A DNA stretch of 64,000 nucleotides. Source: Campylobacter hepaticus. GTDB taxonomy: Bacteria; Campylobacterota; Campylobacteria; Campylobacterales; Campylobacteraceae. The position numbers and the translations under genes were made by a program. Shown here piece after piece: positions 29,707 through 39,768 of this stretch. Every line of letters starts with the position of its first letter. Within the stretch, counting starts at the first letter, position 1. Location: positions 1,240,001-1,304,000 of the forward strand of contig NZ_CP031611.1 of the NCBI RefSeq assembly GCF_001687475.2, written 5' to 3'. The notes under the pieces were generated by a model. The model worked only from the letters and a program-made list of their open reading frames with translations. It was not told where the DNA came from and searched no databases.

Positions 29707-32700
29707 AAACAAAGCATAGCTTTTAAAGCTATACTTTATTCTTTTAATACCTTATTCTTTTACCACAAATAACTAAATTGAGCATAAGCAGTATGAGTAG
29801 TAGCATCTTTACTATTTTGAGCATTATAATTCATACTCATAATAAAGCTTTGATTTAAAGGCAGTATTAAAGAAGCATTTGCAAATCTTTGTATTCTTGC
29901 TAAGTTTATTTCATCTTCTACTTTAATAGTACCAAAGCGTGCTTTAGTATGTATAGTAGTATTCATATAAAGTTTAGCTCCTAATTCTATAGAAGTCTTT
30001 AAATAAGGTAACCAGTCTTTAAAATAAGCAAAGCTAGCCTTAGTAGAAAAAAGATTATTGATATTTTTATATATTCTTTCTCCTTTTTGTACACTAGCCC
30101 TACCTTTAATATCTTTTATACTATAAGCTTGCATATAAGATCCTTCATAACCTAAACCTATTTGAGGAGTAAGCATATGAGATCCTAAGATAAAATTCAT
30201 TCCTAAATCTATACCTCCTCCATAAGTATAAGCATTAGGATTAGCACTAGCTTCATTATTGGCTATTTTCTTTAAGAACTCATTTTTAATAAAAGCTGCT
30301 TTAGCTTGAGCTTTAATATAGACTTCTTGATTATTGTCTGTATAAAATAAGGTATTAAAATATTTTATACCTGTATAATAAGTACGGTTTTTTACATCAA
30401 AATAATAAGAGTTCATCTTAGTATCTTCATAACCTGCATAAAAACTATAAGTTCCACTTTCTTTTAAGGTAGAATAAGCAAGTATATTACCTTTAATATG
30501 TCCTTTACTTTTTTCATTTAAAGAAAGTTCTACACTTTGAGAAGAAAAATAAGGTAGTATAACTAAGGCATGTTCTTTAATATTATCATGAGTATAAGTT
30601 TGTATATCACTTTGTATATAATCATTAATACTAGCATATAAATTATCTTCATTAAAAGTAAGATTAGTATTAAGATTAAAATGATTAGGATTAAAAGTTA
30701 AACTTAAATTCATATTATTCATTAAGCCATCTACAAAAGCATTTCTTTTAATGCTAGAAGCATTTAAAGATCTAAAGCTTGCTCCTATAATAGAAGCATT
30801 AAGATTAAAGTCTGTAGAGATTTTTCCACTTAAAGCATCATAGTTTAATATCATTTCTCCACCACCATTAGTTTTTATTTTTTTTATATTATTTAAACTT
30901 ACTCCCTTAACAAGATTTTTAATATCATTAAGTTCATCCATATTAAGATTACCTTGATCAACTATAAGGTTTCCAACCATAACAGAATTAGCACTTTTTC
31001 CTCCTACTGTAAGGGTTTGGAGTTTATTATTACTTCCTGTACGTATAGTCCAAGAAGTGATATTAACACTACCACTTCCTTCATTGCTTATGTTATAGCC
31101 ATCAGTATTTGTTCCTATAGAGCCAAAGTTATTAAGCATTAGGGTGCCTGAGCCAGAGTTTGTTATACCTCCACTTATGGTGGCACCATTTTGATTATCT
31201 AGGCTAATGGTATTTGAACTTTTGCTTATGATATTACCTTCTATTTTTCCTTTATCTTTGTTTATTATGCCAGCTTTACCACTAGTTGAAGTGATTTGTC
31301 CTGATTCTTTTATAAGAATAGCTGCTTTGCTTTCTTCATCACTTTGTTGGCTTTCATCAAGGGAGCGGCGTTTTCTGCTTTTACCATTAGCATCAGCTTT
31401 TATGGTGCCTTCGTTGACTAATTGTCCTTGTATTTGAGCGTCATTTTGTATTGTTATGCCAGATGTTATAGTGCCTTTGTTTTGAATATCACCTATAATT
31501 TTGGTATTTGTTCCACTTATGGTTATTTTATCGATAGTTCCTAAATTACTTATAGCTGTATTAGAATATGATTGAATTAATGCTCCATTATTTACATTTA
31601 TATCTGCTATTTTACCTTTTGCGTTTAAAATAGCTTCTTGTCCTGATTTTATTGTTGAGTTATCAATGTTAAGTCCGCTTAAATTAGCTTGATTTTCTAA
31701 TTTAATCGCATTTTGTTTTGCTTGAACTACAGCTTGATTTTTTAGTTCTATTTTAGAAGCTTGAGATCCTGTGCCTAAAAAAATTCCATAATGATTACTA
31801 TAAATTCCACTAGCTATTTGAGAGCTTCCAACTATAATAAGTTCATCTAAATTTTGCCACTGTGCTATGCAAACACCAAAATGTTCTCCATAAACTATAC
31901 TACCTTCTTCTAAAGTAATGGTACCAAACTTACCATAAGTTACAGAGATGCCAGCTTTTTTGGAGGCTATAAGACCTGTATTGGTTATATGTTTTATGGT
32001 TCCACCATTTTCTAATTTTATAGCAGCACCGTAATTTACAGTTTTATCATTGGCAATGATGCCTTTATTGACAAAATGATCAATATTGCCACCATATACA
32101 TGTACACTTGTGTTGCCACCATATATAATACTTGTATTATAAACATAATTAATTTTTGCTGTTTTGTTAAATCTAATAGTATCATTACCATAAATAGTCC
32201 CACTATTAATGAAATTGTTAATAGTTCTATTACCATTTACTTCTATAGCATTACTTTGATCGTTATTAGTACTCTTAATAGTCCCACTATTGATAAAGTT
32301 TTTAACATTTGAACCATTAAAAATAATAGCTTGTTTTTTACCTTCTATATTTCCTGTATTAAGAATATTATCAATAATTGAATGTGCAAACTTAATAGCT
32401 TCTTGACTTGAACTCTCACTTTTTATAGTCCCAGCATTAATAAAATTAGTAATTCTTGTTTGTTTTAAAGTTTCTATGGCTTTGCCATTTTCAGCTTTAA
32501 TAGTATCCATATTTAAGAAATCAGTAATAGTAGTATTACTTAAATGCAATGCAGTGTCTTTAGCTTGTATGGTAGCAGTATTGATAAAATGTTTGACTGT
32601 AGCTTTGTGACGATTGTTATTGCCACCATTGCTATCATTACCACTATCAAACTTAACCCCATACTTAGCCATATTACTTCCTATTAGACCCTCATTTAAA

Positions 32701-33692
32701 AAAAGATCTATAGTAGTATTACCATGGTTTTTATCAGGTCTTCCTATAAGTACACTAGCATTATTAGAACTATTACTATGATTACCTACAATAATACCTG
32801 TATTAATGAAGTTTCCTATTTGTGTATCTTTGCCTTCAAATAAAATACCATCACCATTTGAAGCATATATAATACCTGAGTTTTTAAAAGAATCTAATTG
32901 TATCTTTCCATTATTTTCTCCTTGAAAATAGATTCCATAATTTTCATTTGAATTTGATGATTGTGAATTATGAAATATAAGACCTTCATTGGTGAAAGTA
33001 TTTATATTAGTTTTATCTTTAAAATTAATACCTGAATTATTTTCACCTCCTATAATGCCTTTATTATTAAAAGTATCTATATTAGCTTGATTAATAACTA
33101 AACCTCTTTGTTGTCCAAATATGAGACCTTGATTATTAAAATGATTAATATTTACATTAGGTGCTATCCATATACCGTTATTGGTAGAAGCATAAATATA
33201 TTGTTCATTATTAAAAGTATCTATATTAATTCTAATCAATATTCCTGCTTCATTTCCTTGTAATACACCTTCATTAGTAAAAAGATGTATTGTAGCTTGT
33301 TTTGGGAATTTATCATAAAGAGCAAGACCAAATTTACTTCCTCCTATAGCTCCTGCATTATAAAAGTACTTTATTGTGGCATTATTTAATTCATTATCCA
33401 TTCCTATTTGTATACTAGAATAATTTCCTTGAGCTTGAATGATTCCTTGATTATAAAAAAGGTAAATATTAGCATCTTTTTCAATATTTATAGCTGGTGA
33501 GTTATTAACTCTTATATTGGCCATTTTTTCTATCCAAATAAGACCAGATTTGTCTTGACCTTTACCAGAACTTATGGTTTTTGAATTTGTTTGATGAGAA
33601 TTAATATGAGTGTAACCTTCATAAATTTGAGCTAGGGCTAAAGAGCTTAAACAAGAAATAGTAGCTAAAGATAAAATAAGTTTTTTGGAAGA
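29707..33692 (-). repeat. 3986-bp inverted repeat, arm B
   Basis: Mirror of 20092-24077. It contains almost the whole of autotransporter copy 2 and the shared terminator. Arm A and arm B enclose 5629 bp with ppk, nrfH remnant, nrfA, the PepSY-type gene and tRNA-Ser. Confidence 0.9.
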
Positions 33693-33713
33693 TGAAAAAG
33701 GATTTGTTCTCAA
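29760..33713 (-). CDS. CapB-like autotransporter, copy 2 (TTG start, no G tract)
   Basis: 1317 codons, the same as copy 1 from SSKKLILSL to the end but with a different beginning: TTG 33713 (MRTNPFS) seven nt after a very strong AGGAGGG. No homopolymeric tract is present, so expression should not be phase-variable by slippage. Signal peptide, beta-helix-like passenger and terminal barrel are as in copy 1. It sits beside murB-fliQ, the location of the capB-type autotransporter genes in C. jejuni, so this is probably the ancestral copy and copy 1 the duplicate. Confidence 0.87.
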   Translation of the reverse strand: MRTNPFSSSKKLILSLATISCLSSLALAQIYEGYTHINSHQTNSKTISSGKGQDKSGLIWIEKMANIRVNNSPAINIEKDANIYLFYNQGIIQAQGNYSSIQIGMDNELNNATIKYFYNAGAIGGSKFGLALYDKFPKQATIHLFTNEGVLQGNEAGILIRINIDTFNNEQYIYASTNNGIWIAPNVNINHFNNQGLIFGQQRGLVINQANIDTFNNKGIIGGENNSGINFKDKTNINTFTNEGLIFHNSQSSNSNENYGIYFQGENNGKIQLDSFKNSGIIYASNGDGILFEGKDTQIGNFINTGIIVGNHSNSSNNASVLIGRPDKNHGNTTIDLFLNEGLIGSNMAKYGVKFDSGNDSNGGNNNRHKATVKHFINTATIQAKDTALHLSNTTITDFLNMDTIKAENGKAIETLKQTRITNFINAGTIKSESSSQEAIKFAHSIIDNILNTGNIEGKKQAIIFNGSNVKNFINSGTIKSTNNDQSNAIEVNGNRTINNFINSGTIYGNDTIRFNKTAKINYVYNTSIIYGGNTSVHVYGGNIDHFVNKGIIANDKTVNYGAAIKLENGGTIKHITNTGLIASKKAGISVTYGKFGTITLEEGSIVYGEHFGVCIAQWQNLDELIIVGSSQIASGIYSNHYGIFLGTGSQASKIELKNQAVVQAKQNAIKLENQANLSGLNIDNSTIKSGQEAILNAKGKIADINVNNGALIQSYSNTAISNLGTIDKITISGTNTKIIGDIQNKGTITSGITIQNDAQIQGQLVNEGTIKADANGKSRKRRSLDESQQSDEESKAAILIKESGQITSTSGKAGIINKDKGKIEGNIISKSSNTISLDNQNGATISGGITNSGSGTLMLNNFGSIGTNTDGYNISNEGSGSVNITSWTIRTGSNNKLQTLTVGGKSANSVMVGNLIVDQGNLNMDELNDIKNLVKGVSLNNIKKIKTNGGGEMILNYDALSGKISTDFNLNASIIGASFRSLNASSIKRNAFVDGLMNNMNLSLTFNPNHFNLNTNLTFNEDNLYASINDYIQSDIQTYTHDNIKEHALVILPYFSSQSVELSLNEKSKGHIKGNILAYSTLKESGTYSFYAGYEDTKMNSYYFDVKNRTYYTGIKYFNTLFYTDNNQEVYIKAQAKAAFIKNEFLKKIANNEASANPNAYTYGGGIDLGMNFILGSHMLTPQIGLGYEGSYMQAYSIKDIKGRASVQKGERIYKNINNLFSTKASFAYFKDWLPYLKTSIELGAKLYMNTTIHTKARFGTIKVEDEINLARIQRFANASLILPLNQSFIMSMNYNAQNSKDATTHTAYAQFSYLW

Positions 33714-33947
33714 TGTCCCTCCTGTTTAAGTGTTTTATTGTAGAATTTCTTTTTAAGAAAATGATTTTAATAAAATAATTTTCTTATATATTTTTATGGA
33801 TCATTTTTCCTTGGCGTAAATTGCAGGTAATACAAAATACAAAAAAATTACACGAATGATAAGTAATATATCTTTAAAATAAGATTAAACTATTATGAGA
33901 TTATCATTTTGCTTTTGGGTTAAATGAAAATGGGATTTGAATAAGAT

Positions 33948-34724
33948 TTATATTATTATAACTTCGTTTTCTAGCATGATACCAAATTCTTCAAAAACCT
34001 TTTTTCTAGCTAGTTCTATAAGAAAAATGGCATCTTCATAGCTTGCATTTTTTTTGTTGATTAAAAAATTAGCGTGTTGTTGGCTTAACATAGCATCTCC
34101 TTTAGTAAAACCTTTAAGTCCTACTGCTTCAATTAAACGCCCTGCAAAATCGTTTTTGGGATTTTTAAAAATAGATCCAAAGTTTGCTCCTTTGGGTTGA
34201 TTGGTGCGTAAATTTTGTAAGTATTGATCTTTATGCGCATCAAAGCCGAATTTGAGTTTAAATTCTGCCCAAAAAAAAGCTAAGTCTAAAGGACAAAAAC
34301 GGTAATCAAAATTTATATTTTCTTTAAGAATTTCACCCTTAGAGGTGGCAATTTTAAATAAATTTTGACTGATGCATTCGTCTTTAAGCCCAGCATTCAT
34401 TTTTAACAAACCCCCTAGTGTTCCAGGAATTTTTTTAAGGTATTCAAAGCCACAAATATTATTTTTTTTAGCAAAATGATAGATGGTGCTTGATTTGGTT
34501 TTGCATCCTATGCGAAGATGTATGAAATCTTTGCTTTGATCTAAACATTCTATGAAGTTAAAATTATCTGCTAAGATAGCTATATTTTTAGGTTTAGGGC
34601 TTATAAGTAAGTTGTTTGCCCCTCCTATTAAAAAACCTTCAAAATCGCTGATTTTGTCTAAAATTTGTACTTCAAAACAAGTACCTATACGTATAGAAGA
34701 GTATTTTTTAAAATCTATAATCAT
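33948..34724 (-). CDS. murB: UDP-N-acetylenolpyruvoylglucosamine reductase
   Basis: FAD enzyme of peptidoglycan precursor synthesis. 258 residues, the short (type II) form: YSSIRIGTCFEV, IGGANNLLISP (FAD binding), GCKTKSSTIYHFAKKN, IPGTLGGLLKMNAG and ANFGSIFKNP with the catalytic Ser. It overlaps fliQ by 4 nt (ATGA). Confidence 0.95.
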   Translation of the reverse strand: MIIDFKKYSSIRIGTCFEVQILDKISDFEGFLIGGANNLLISPKPKNIAILADNFNFIECLDQSKDFIHLRIGCKTKSSTIYHFAKKNNICGFEYLKKIPGTLGGLLKMNAGLKDECISQNLFKIATSKGEILKENINFDYRFCPLDLAFFWAEFKLKFGFDAHKDQYLQNLRTNQPKGANFGSIFKNPKNDFAGRLIEAVGLKGFTKGDAMLSQQHANFLINKKNASYEDAIFLIELARKKVFEEFGIMLENEVIII

Positions 34725-34990
34725 TTGATAAAAGTTGGAATTTGATTAATAATATTTTGAGTAAAATCAATCATTGTTGTAGTCATCCAAGGCATTAAAA
34801 AGATCAAAACAATAACAATTAAGATGATTTTAGGAACAAAAGAAAGAGTCATTTCATTAATTTGTGTGGTTGCTTGAAAAATGCTGATTATAAGTCCTGC
34901 AACAAGTCCTGCAATAAGCATAGGTAAAGAGAGTAATAAGGTGATTTTAAAAGTTTGCACTCCAAGAGCAACTAAGGTGCTTTCATTCAT
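34721..34990 (-). CDS. fliQ: flagellar export protein FliQ
   Basis: Small membrane component of the flagellar type III export gate with FliP and FliR. 89 residues, two membrane helices (ITLLLSLPMLIAGLVAGLII and the FVPKIILIVIVLIFLMPWM segment). ATG 34990 (MNESTLVALG) fits the family; the ATG two codons earlier abuts the AAAAAGG. Downstream murB is coupled. Confidence 0.94.
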   Translation of the reverse strand: MNESTLVALGVQTFKITLLLSLPMLIAGLVAGLIISIFQATTQINEMTLSFVPKIILIVIVLIFLMPWMTTTMIDFTQNIINQIPTFIK

Positions 34991-35001
34991 TTTCATCCTT
35001 T

Positions 35002-35862
35002 TTAAGAATTTCTAGCTTGTTCGTATTCACTAGGGATAAGATAATCTTTTGTATGTATAATTTTATCATAAAATTTATAATCATACCCTAGTTTAAAGAG
35101 TGCATCTAGTGCAAGCATTTGTGTTGGACTTAAACTGATAGAGTTTTTGTTTGCGTAAAGATTAAGATAGGTATTTAGTTTTTCTTCATTAACGCGGATG
35201 AGTTTTCTTTCTATTAGCATGGGGATTAAAATTTTGCGATTTGAATCAGCAAGTTTGACTGCATTGCTAAGATCTTTTTCTATTTTAATGGCATCATTAA
35301 GAGGCAAGGATCGACGTAAAGCCATTCCACCTAAAGGTAGGGGTAGATTTTCTTTAATAAGATCAAGCCATATATCCCAAATTTCGGCTTCTACGCAAAG
35401 ATTATGGTTAAAATCTAAAATGCTTTCATGGATTAAAACCCCAGCATCAACTTCATCATTTAAAACAGCGTTTTCAATGTCTAAGAAATTTTTATAAATG
35501 ATTTTAGCTTGAGGATATTTGATGCGAAAGATTAAGGCATTGGTAGTATTTAATCCACTTAAAGCTACTTTAAAATCTTTTTTTAAGTGAGTATTTTTTT
35601 TCTTTATTAGTTTTGGACCATAGCCTTGACCAAAACTTATGGCTGTTCTTAAAAGGGCGTATTCTAAAGCAATCAAAGGATAAAGTGCAAAAGAAATAGC
35701 TGTAATATCAAATTCATTTTTTAAAGCTAAATCATTTAAGCTTTGTATATCTAATGCTGTGTTTTCATAGTTAAAGTCATTACCAGTCCAACCTAGTTTA
35801 ATAGCCATATACATGAAAATATCGTCTGCATCAGGAGAATGTGCTAGAGTGATTTTTTTCAT
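35002..35862 (-). CDS. mqnD: 1,4-dihydroxy-6-naphthoate synthase (futalosine pathway)
   Basis: 286-residue solute-binding-like fold used as an enzyme in the futalosine route to menaquinone, the route used by Campylobacter. SPDADDIFMY near residue 9, ISFALYP, GYGPKLI and LIHES are typical of MqnD. It precedes fliQ by 5 nt. Confidence 0.85.
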   Translation of the reverse strand: MKKITLAHSPDADDIFMYMAIKLGWTGNDFNYENTALDIQSLNDLALKNEFDITAISFALYPLIALEYALLRTAISFGQGYGPKLIKKKNTHLKKDFKVALSGLNTTNALIFRIKYPQAKIIYKNFLDIENAVLNDEVDAGVLIHESILDFNHNLCVEAEIWDIWLDLIKENLPLPLGGMALRRSLPLNDAIKIEKDLSNAVKLADSNRKILIPMLIERKLIRVNEEKLNTYLNLYANKNSISLSPTQMLALDALFKLGYDYKFYDKIIHTKDYLIPSEYEQARNS

Positions 35863-35973
35863 TTTGTTTCCTTTAAATCTTTAATTTTATTTTAGCGAAA
35901 TAAATCGTTATTTAATTTTATTTTTGTTAAAATTCTGGCTAAAAATACTATTATGGAATTTTTAAGGAAAAGT

Positions 35974-37008
35974 ATGGATGATAATAAAAAAAAGTCTTTA
36001 GATGCTGCTTTAAAAAGTTTAGATAAAACTTTTGGAAAAGGGACGATTTTAAGATTAGGGGATAAGGAAGTTGAACAAATTGATAGTATAGCAACAGGTT
36101 CTCTTGGATTAGATTTAGCTCTTGGGATAGGTGGGGTTCCTAAGGGAAGGATTGTAGAAATTTATGGACCTGAAAGCTCAGGTAAGACGACTTTAACCTT
36201 GCATATTATTGCTCAATGTCAAAAAGCAGGAGGAGTGTGTGCTTTTGTAGATGCAGAACATGCGCTTGATGTTAAATATGCTAAGAATTTGGGAGTTAAT
36301 ACAGATGATCTTTATGTTTCTCAGCCTGATTTTGGTGAACAAGCTTTAGAAATAGTAGAAACTTTAGCAAGAAGTGGGGCTATTGATCTTATAGTAGTAG
36401 ATAGTGTTGCAGCTCTTACTCCAAAAGCTGAGATTGAAGGTGATATGGGAGATCAGCATGTAGGACTTCAAGCAAGATTAATGTCTCAAGCTTTAAGAAA
36501 ACTTACAGGCATAGTGCATAAAATGAATACTACTGTGGTTTTTATCAATCAAATTCGTATGAAAATCGGTGCTATGGGTTATGGTACACCTGAGACCACT
36601 ACAGGAGGAAATGCACTTAAGTTTTATGCTTCTGTACGTTTAGATGTGAGAAAAGTGGCTACTTTAAAGCAAAATGAAGAACCTATTGGTAATCGCGTTA
36701 AAGTAAAAGTTGTTAAAAACAAAGTTGCACCGCCTTTTAAACAAGCTGAATTTGATGTGATGTTTGGAGAAGGTTTAAGTTGCGAGGGTGAGCTTATAGA
36801 TTATGGTGTTAAACTTGATATAGTAGATAAAAGTGGAGCATGGTTTTCTTATAAAGATAAAAAATTAGGGCAGGGTAGAGAAAATTCTAAAGCTTTTCTT
36901 AAAGAAAATCCAGAAATAGCAGATGAAATCGCACAAGCAATTAAAAATTCTATAGGTATAGAAGGAATGATTAGTGGTGGTGAAGATAGTGAAGAAGGAG
37001 AAGAATAA
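35974..37008 (+). CDS. recA: RecA recombinase
   Basis: 344 residues. Walker [10 protein letters not shown] (about 65-73), Walker [11 protein letters not shown], and the DNA-binding loops [20 protein letters not shown] are all present. ATG 35974 (MDDNKKKSL) has AAGGAAAA in front; an upstream ATG at 35953 would add seven residues that overlap the ribosome-binding site. One residue, Cys in [10 protein letters not shown], is Arg in C. jejuni as I recall it; the position is not catalytic. Confidence 0.96.
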   Translation: MDDNKKKSLDAALKSLDKTFGKGTILRLGDKEVEQIDSIATGSLGLDLALGIGGVPKGRIVEIYGPESSGKTTLTLHIIAQCQKAGGVCAFVDAEHALDVKYAKNLGVNTDDLYVSQPDFGEQALEIVETLARSGAIDLIVVDSVAALTPKAEIEGDMGDQHVGLQARLMSQALRKLTGIVHKMNTTVVFINQIRMKIGAMGYGTPETTTGGNALKFYASVRLDVRKVATLKQNEEPIGNRVKVKVVKNKVAPPFKQAEFDVMFGEGLSCEGELIDYGVKLDIVDKSGAWFSYKDKKLGQGRENSKAFLKENPEIADEIAQAIKNSIGIEGMISGGEDSEEGEE

Positions 37009-37010
37009 TA

Positions 37011-38255
37011 ATGCCAGTCATTCAAAAGCTTAGAGCTTATGAAGTTCTTGATAGTAGGGGAAATCCTACTGTAAAAGTTCAAGTTGTATTAAGTGATGGA
37101 AGTTTAGGAGAAGCTATAGTTCCAAGTGGTGCAAGTACAGGTTCTAAGGAAGCTTTAGAACTTCGTGATGAAGATGCAAGATTTGGTGGAAAGGGTGTTT
37201 TAAAGGCAGTTTTGAACGTGAATGAAATCATTTGTGATGCTATTTTAGGATTTGATGCTTTTAATCAAAGTAAGCTTGATGATACTTTACGTGAGCTTGA
37301 TGGGACAAGGTGTTATTCTCGTTTAGGAGCTAATGCTACTTTAGGTGTATCTATGGCAGTAGCACGTGCAGCAGCAAATGCTTTGAAAATACCTTTATAT
37401 CGTTATTTAGGAGGGGTTAATGCAAGTGTTTTACCTGTTCCTATGTGCAATATCATCAATGGGGGAGCACATGCAAACAATAATGTAGACTTTCAAGAAT
37501 TTATGATTATACCTTTTGGCTTTACAAGTTTTAAAGAAGCTTTACGTTGTGTTTGTGAGATTTATGCTATTTTGAAAAAAGAACTTGCTTGTTTGGGTCA
37601 TGGTACTGCTTTGGGTGATGAGGGCGGTTTTGCTCCAAATTTAAAAAACAATACAGAGCCTATTGATCTTTTAATGACTTGTATTAAAAAAGCAGGTTAT
37701 GAAAAGCAAGTAAAAATTGCTCTTGATGTAGCAAGCAGTGAATTTTTTAAAGATGGAAAATACCATATAGAAGGTACAAGTTTTTCAAGTCAAGATTTGA
37801 TTAAACATTATAAAGAACTTTGTACTAGGTATCCTATATGTAGTATAGAAGATGGTTTAGCTGAAAATGACTTTGAAGGTTGGATAAAACTTACTGAAGA
37901 ATTAGGTCATAAAATTCAGCTTGTAGGAGATGATTTGTTTGTCACTAATGAAGATATTTTAAAAGAAGGTATACTGAAAAAAATGGCAAATGCAGTGCTT
38001 ATAAAACCAAATCAAATTGGAACTCTTACTCAAACTATGAGAACTGTGCGTTTAGCACAAAGAAATAATTATAAATGTGTGATGAGCCATAGAAGTGGCG
38101 AAAGTGAAGATGCTTTTATAGCTGATTTTGCTGTAGCTTTGAATACAGGGCAAATTAAAACAGGTGCTTTAGCAAGAGGAGAAAGAACGGCTAAATATAA
38201 TCGTTTATTAGAAATTGAGCTTGATAATGATGAATTTTTAGGAGAAAAACTCTGA
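37011..38255 (+). CDS. eno: enolase
   Basis: 2-phosphoglycerate to phosphoenolpyruvate. 414 residues with [15 protein letters not shown], the metal ligands in [10 protein letters not shown] and [24 protein letters not shown], the catalytic Lys in LIKPNQIGT and SHRSGESED. It begins 2 nt after the recA stop. Confidence 0.97.
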   Translation: MPVIQKLRAYEVLDSRGNPTVKVQVVLSDGSLGEAIVPSGASTGSKEALELRDEDARFGGKGVLKAVLNVNEIICDAILGFDAFNQSKLDDTLRELDGTRCYSRLGANATLGVSMAVARAAANALKIPLYRYLGGVNASVLPVPMCNIINGGAHANNNVDFQEFMIIPFGFTSFKEALRCVCEIYAILKKELACLGHGTALGDEGGFAPNLKNNTEPIDLLMTCIKKAGYEKQVKIALDVASSEFFKDGKYHIEGTSFSSQDLIKHYKELCTRYPICSIEDGLAENDFEGWIKLTEELGHKIQLVGDDLFVTNEDILKEGILKKMANAVLIKPNQIGTLTQTMRTVRLAQRNNYKCVMSHRSGESEDAFIADFAVALNTGQIKTGALARGERTAKYNRLLEIELDNDEFLGEKL

Positions 38256-38524
38256 GCGATTTACTTAAAGAATATGATAAAAGCAATAAAAAAAAGAGCT
38301 TTTATGTTTATGTAATTAAAATGATTCTTTGGGTTTTTGGGGTTGTTGTTGGAGCGATTTATTTTGGTAATTTGTTTTTTGGACAATATTCTTTAGATAC
38401 TTTGCTTTCTTTAGAAAATACTAAAAAAGAGCTTTATAAAAAAATTCTTTTACTTAAAGAGCAAAATGCTAAAGCACAAAAAGATTATTTTGAATTAAAA
38501 GGATTGTATCCCAATGAAAATTAA
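38252..38524 (+). CDS. FtsB/DivIC-like septum protein
   Basis: 90 residues if started at CTG 38252: a short cytosolic tail ([17 protein letters not shown]), one membrane helix ([20 protein letters not shown]), then a coiled coil ([23 protein letters not shown]), the FtsB plan. No ATG, GTG or TTG occurs in frame before ATG 38321, which would cut into the membrane helix. GGAG at 38241-38244 and the CTGA overlap with the eno stop support the CTG start, which is unusual. Confidence 0.7.
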   Translation: MSDLLKEYDKSNKKKSFYVYVIKMILWVFGVVVGAIYFGNLFFGQYSLDTLLSLENTKKELYKKILLLKEQNAKAQKDYFELKGLYPNEN

Positions 38525-39173
38525 AATTTTAGGAATATTTTTGATTTTTTTAAGTTTATTGTATGCAGATGATAATCCTTTTAAAATGGATGAAAATATT
38601 AGTTTGGCTATTTTACCTCAGTTTCAAAAAGAAGAAGTTAAATTTAATTCTAGTGCAAGAATTTTAAAAAGTATTACTTTTAATTATATTAATTTAGATG
38701 GTAGTGAAGGCAGGGTAGATTTAGATATAAATAAAAGTATAGATTGGCATGATACTTATATCGTATCAAGATTTAAAAGCCCTGATCCTTCAAGAGTTCT
38801 TGATGTTTCAGTTACTATACCTGAAAATGGATCTAAGCAAGAGTCTAATATAACTGCTAATGTAGAAATTCCTTTAGAGGTGAGTAAAATTTATGATTTT
38901 ATTTCTTATGCAGTTTATAAAAATAAAATCAAATTAATTACTACTGATGAGATGATTACTGATCTTTCAGTAGGAAACCCTAATAAAATAGTTATTGATT
39001 TTAGATCACGTTTTGTGAGTCCTACTAAAAATATACGTCTTAGTAATTCTATTTTTAAGCGTATTGATTTTGGATCACATAAGGGGTATTATAGGTTAGT
39101 GATTTATCTTGATGGGACTTATTATTATCATATACAAAAAGATGCTACAGGTTATATGATCAGTTTGTTTTGA
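38514..39173 (+). CDS. cgpA: CgpA-like periplasmic N-glycoprotein (AMIN domain)
   Basis: 219 residues with a signal peptide ([18 protein letters not shown]). Three bacterial N-glycosylation sequons D/E-x-N-x-S/T are visible: DENIS, DINKS and ESNIT. The C-terminal part (KIVIDFRSRFVSP, RIDFGSHKGYYRLVIYLDG) looks like an AMIN domain, which binds the cell wall. Same position as C. jejuni cgpA, downstream of the ftsB-like gene, with an 11-nt overlap. Confidence 0.82.
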   Translation: MKIKILGIFLIFLSLLYADDNPFKMDENISLAILPQFQKEEVKFNSSARILKSITFNYINLDGSEGRVDLDINKSIDWHDTYIVSRFKSPDPSRVLDVSVTIPENGSKQESNITANVEIPLEVSKIYDFISYAVYKNKIKLITTDEMITDLSVGNPNKIVIDFRSRFVSPTKNIRLSNSIFKRIDFGSHKGYYRLVIYLDGTYYYHIQKDATGYMISLF

Positions 39174-39292
39174 TAATATCATTGTGTTAATATTTGATTT
39201 GAGTATCATATTTTTATTTAAAATATAAACATGATACATTGAGAATTTTAATTTTTATAAGGGTTTTTTTAAGAATAAAATGATGAAAATCC

Positions 39293-39321
39293 TTGACTTT
39301 AGAATTATTTTTTGATAGAAT
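39293..39321 (+). promoter_or_regulatory. promoter of the five-tRNA cluster
   Basis: TTGACT (39293-39298), 17 nt, TAGAAT (39316-39321), about 12 nt before tRNA-Pro. Same -35 hexamer as the S10 operon promoter. Confidence 0.75.
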
Positions 39322-39332
39322 TTCCGTTTTAT

Positions 39333-39410
39333 CGGGGTGTAGCGCAGTCTGGTTAGCGCACTTGGTTTGGGACCAAGGGGCCGAAGGTTCGAATCCTTTC
39401 ACCCCGACCA
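39333..39410 (+). tRNA. tRNA-Pro (TGG)
   Basis: Acceptor CGGGGTG/CACCCCG, discriminator A, encoded CCA. Anticodon stem CTTGG/CCAAG with loop TTTGGGA, anticodon TGG. Confidence 0.96.
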
Positions 39411-39428
39411 TTTTTATGAATTATAAAT

Positions 39429-39506
39429 GGTGAGTGTAGCTCAGTTGGTTAGAGCATCAGATTGTGGTCCTGAGGGTCGTGGGTTCAATCCCCATCACTC
39501 ACCCCA
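39429..39506 (+). tRNA. tRNA-His (GTG)
   Basis: Acceptor GTGAGTG/CACTCAC with the histidine-specific extra G at position -1 (39429) opposite discriminator C, then CCA. Anticodon loop TTGTGGT, anticodon GTG. The last anticodon-stem pair is an A-C mismatch. Confidence 0.95.
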
Positions 39507-39512
39507 TTGAGA

Positions 39513-39589
39513 ACGCTCGTAGCTCAACTGGATAGAGCAACAGACTTCGGATCTGTAGGTTGTGGGTTCGATTCCTATCGGGCGTACCA
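39513..39589 (+). tRNA. tRNA-Arg (TCG)
   Basis: Acceptor ACGCTCG/CGGGCGT (one T-G pair), discriminator A, CCA encoded. Anticodon stem ACAGA/TCTGT with loop CTTCGGA, anticodon TCG. Confidence 0.94.
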
Positions 39590-39602
39590 CCAATTTTTAC
39601 AT

Positions 39603-39679
39603 GCGTTCATAGCTCAGCTGGATAGAGCAACGGCCTTCTAAGCCGTAGGTCAGAGGTTCGAATCCTCTTGGGCGTACCA
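39603..39679 (+). tRNA. tRNA-Arg (TCT)
   Basis: Acceptor GCGTTCA/TGGGCGT with several G-T pairs, discriminator A, CCA encoded. Anticodon stem ACGGC/GCCGT, loop CTTCTAA, anticodon TCT. Confidence 0.94.
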
Positions 39680-39683
39680 CTTT

Positions 39684-39768
39684 GCGGATGTGGTGAAATT
39701 GGCAGACACGCCAGACTTAGGATCTGGTGCAGCAATGCGTGAAGGTTCAAGTCCTTTCATCCGCACCA
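39684..39768 (+). tRNA. tRNA-Leu (TAG)
   Basis: 85 nt, acceptor GCGGATG/CATCCGC, discriminator A, CCA encoded. Anticodon stem CCAGA/TCTGG, loop CTTAGGA, anticodon TAG, with a long variable arm. Last tRNA of the cluster; an integrase remnant lies about 630 nt downstream. Confidence 0.95.

Noticed and set aside
35953-35973. Upstream start for RecA
   Set aside because: AAGGAAAA lies between this ATG and 35974, and the family N-terminus begins at 35974.
39740-39768. tRNA-Leu 3' end as left attachment site with a partner near 58-59 kb
   Set aside because: No matching copy of the tRNA 3' sequence was seen on the right side.
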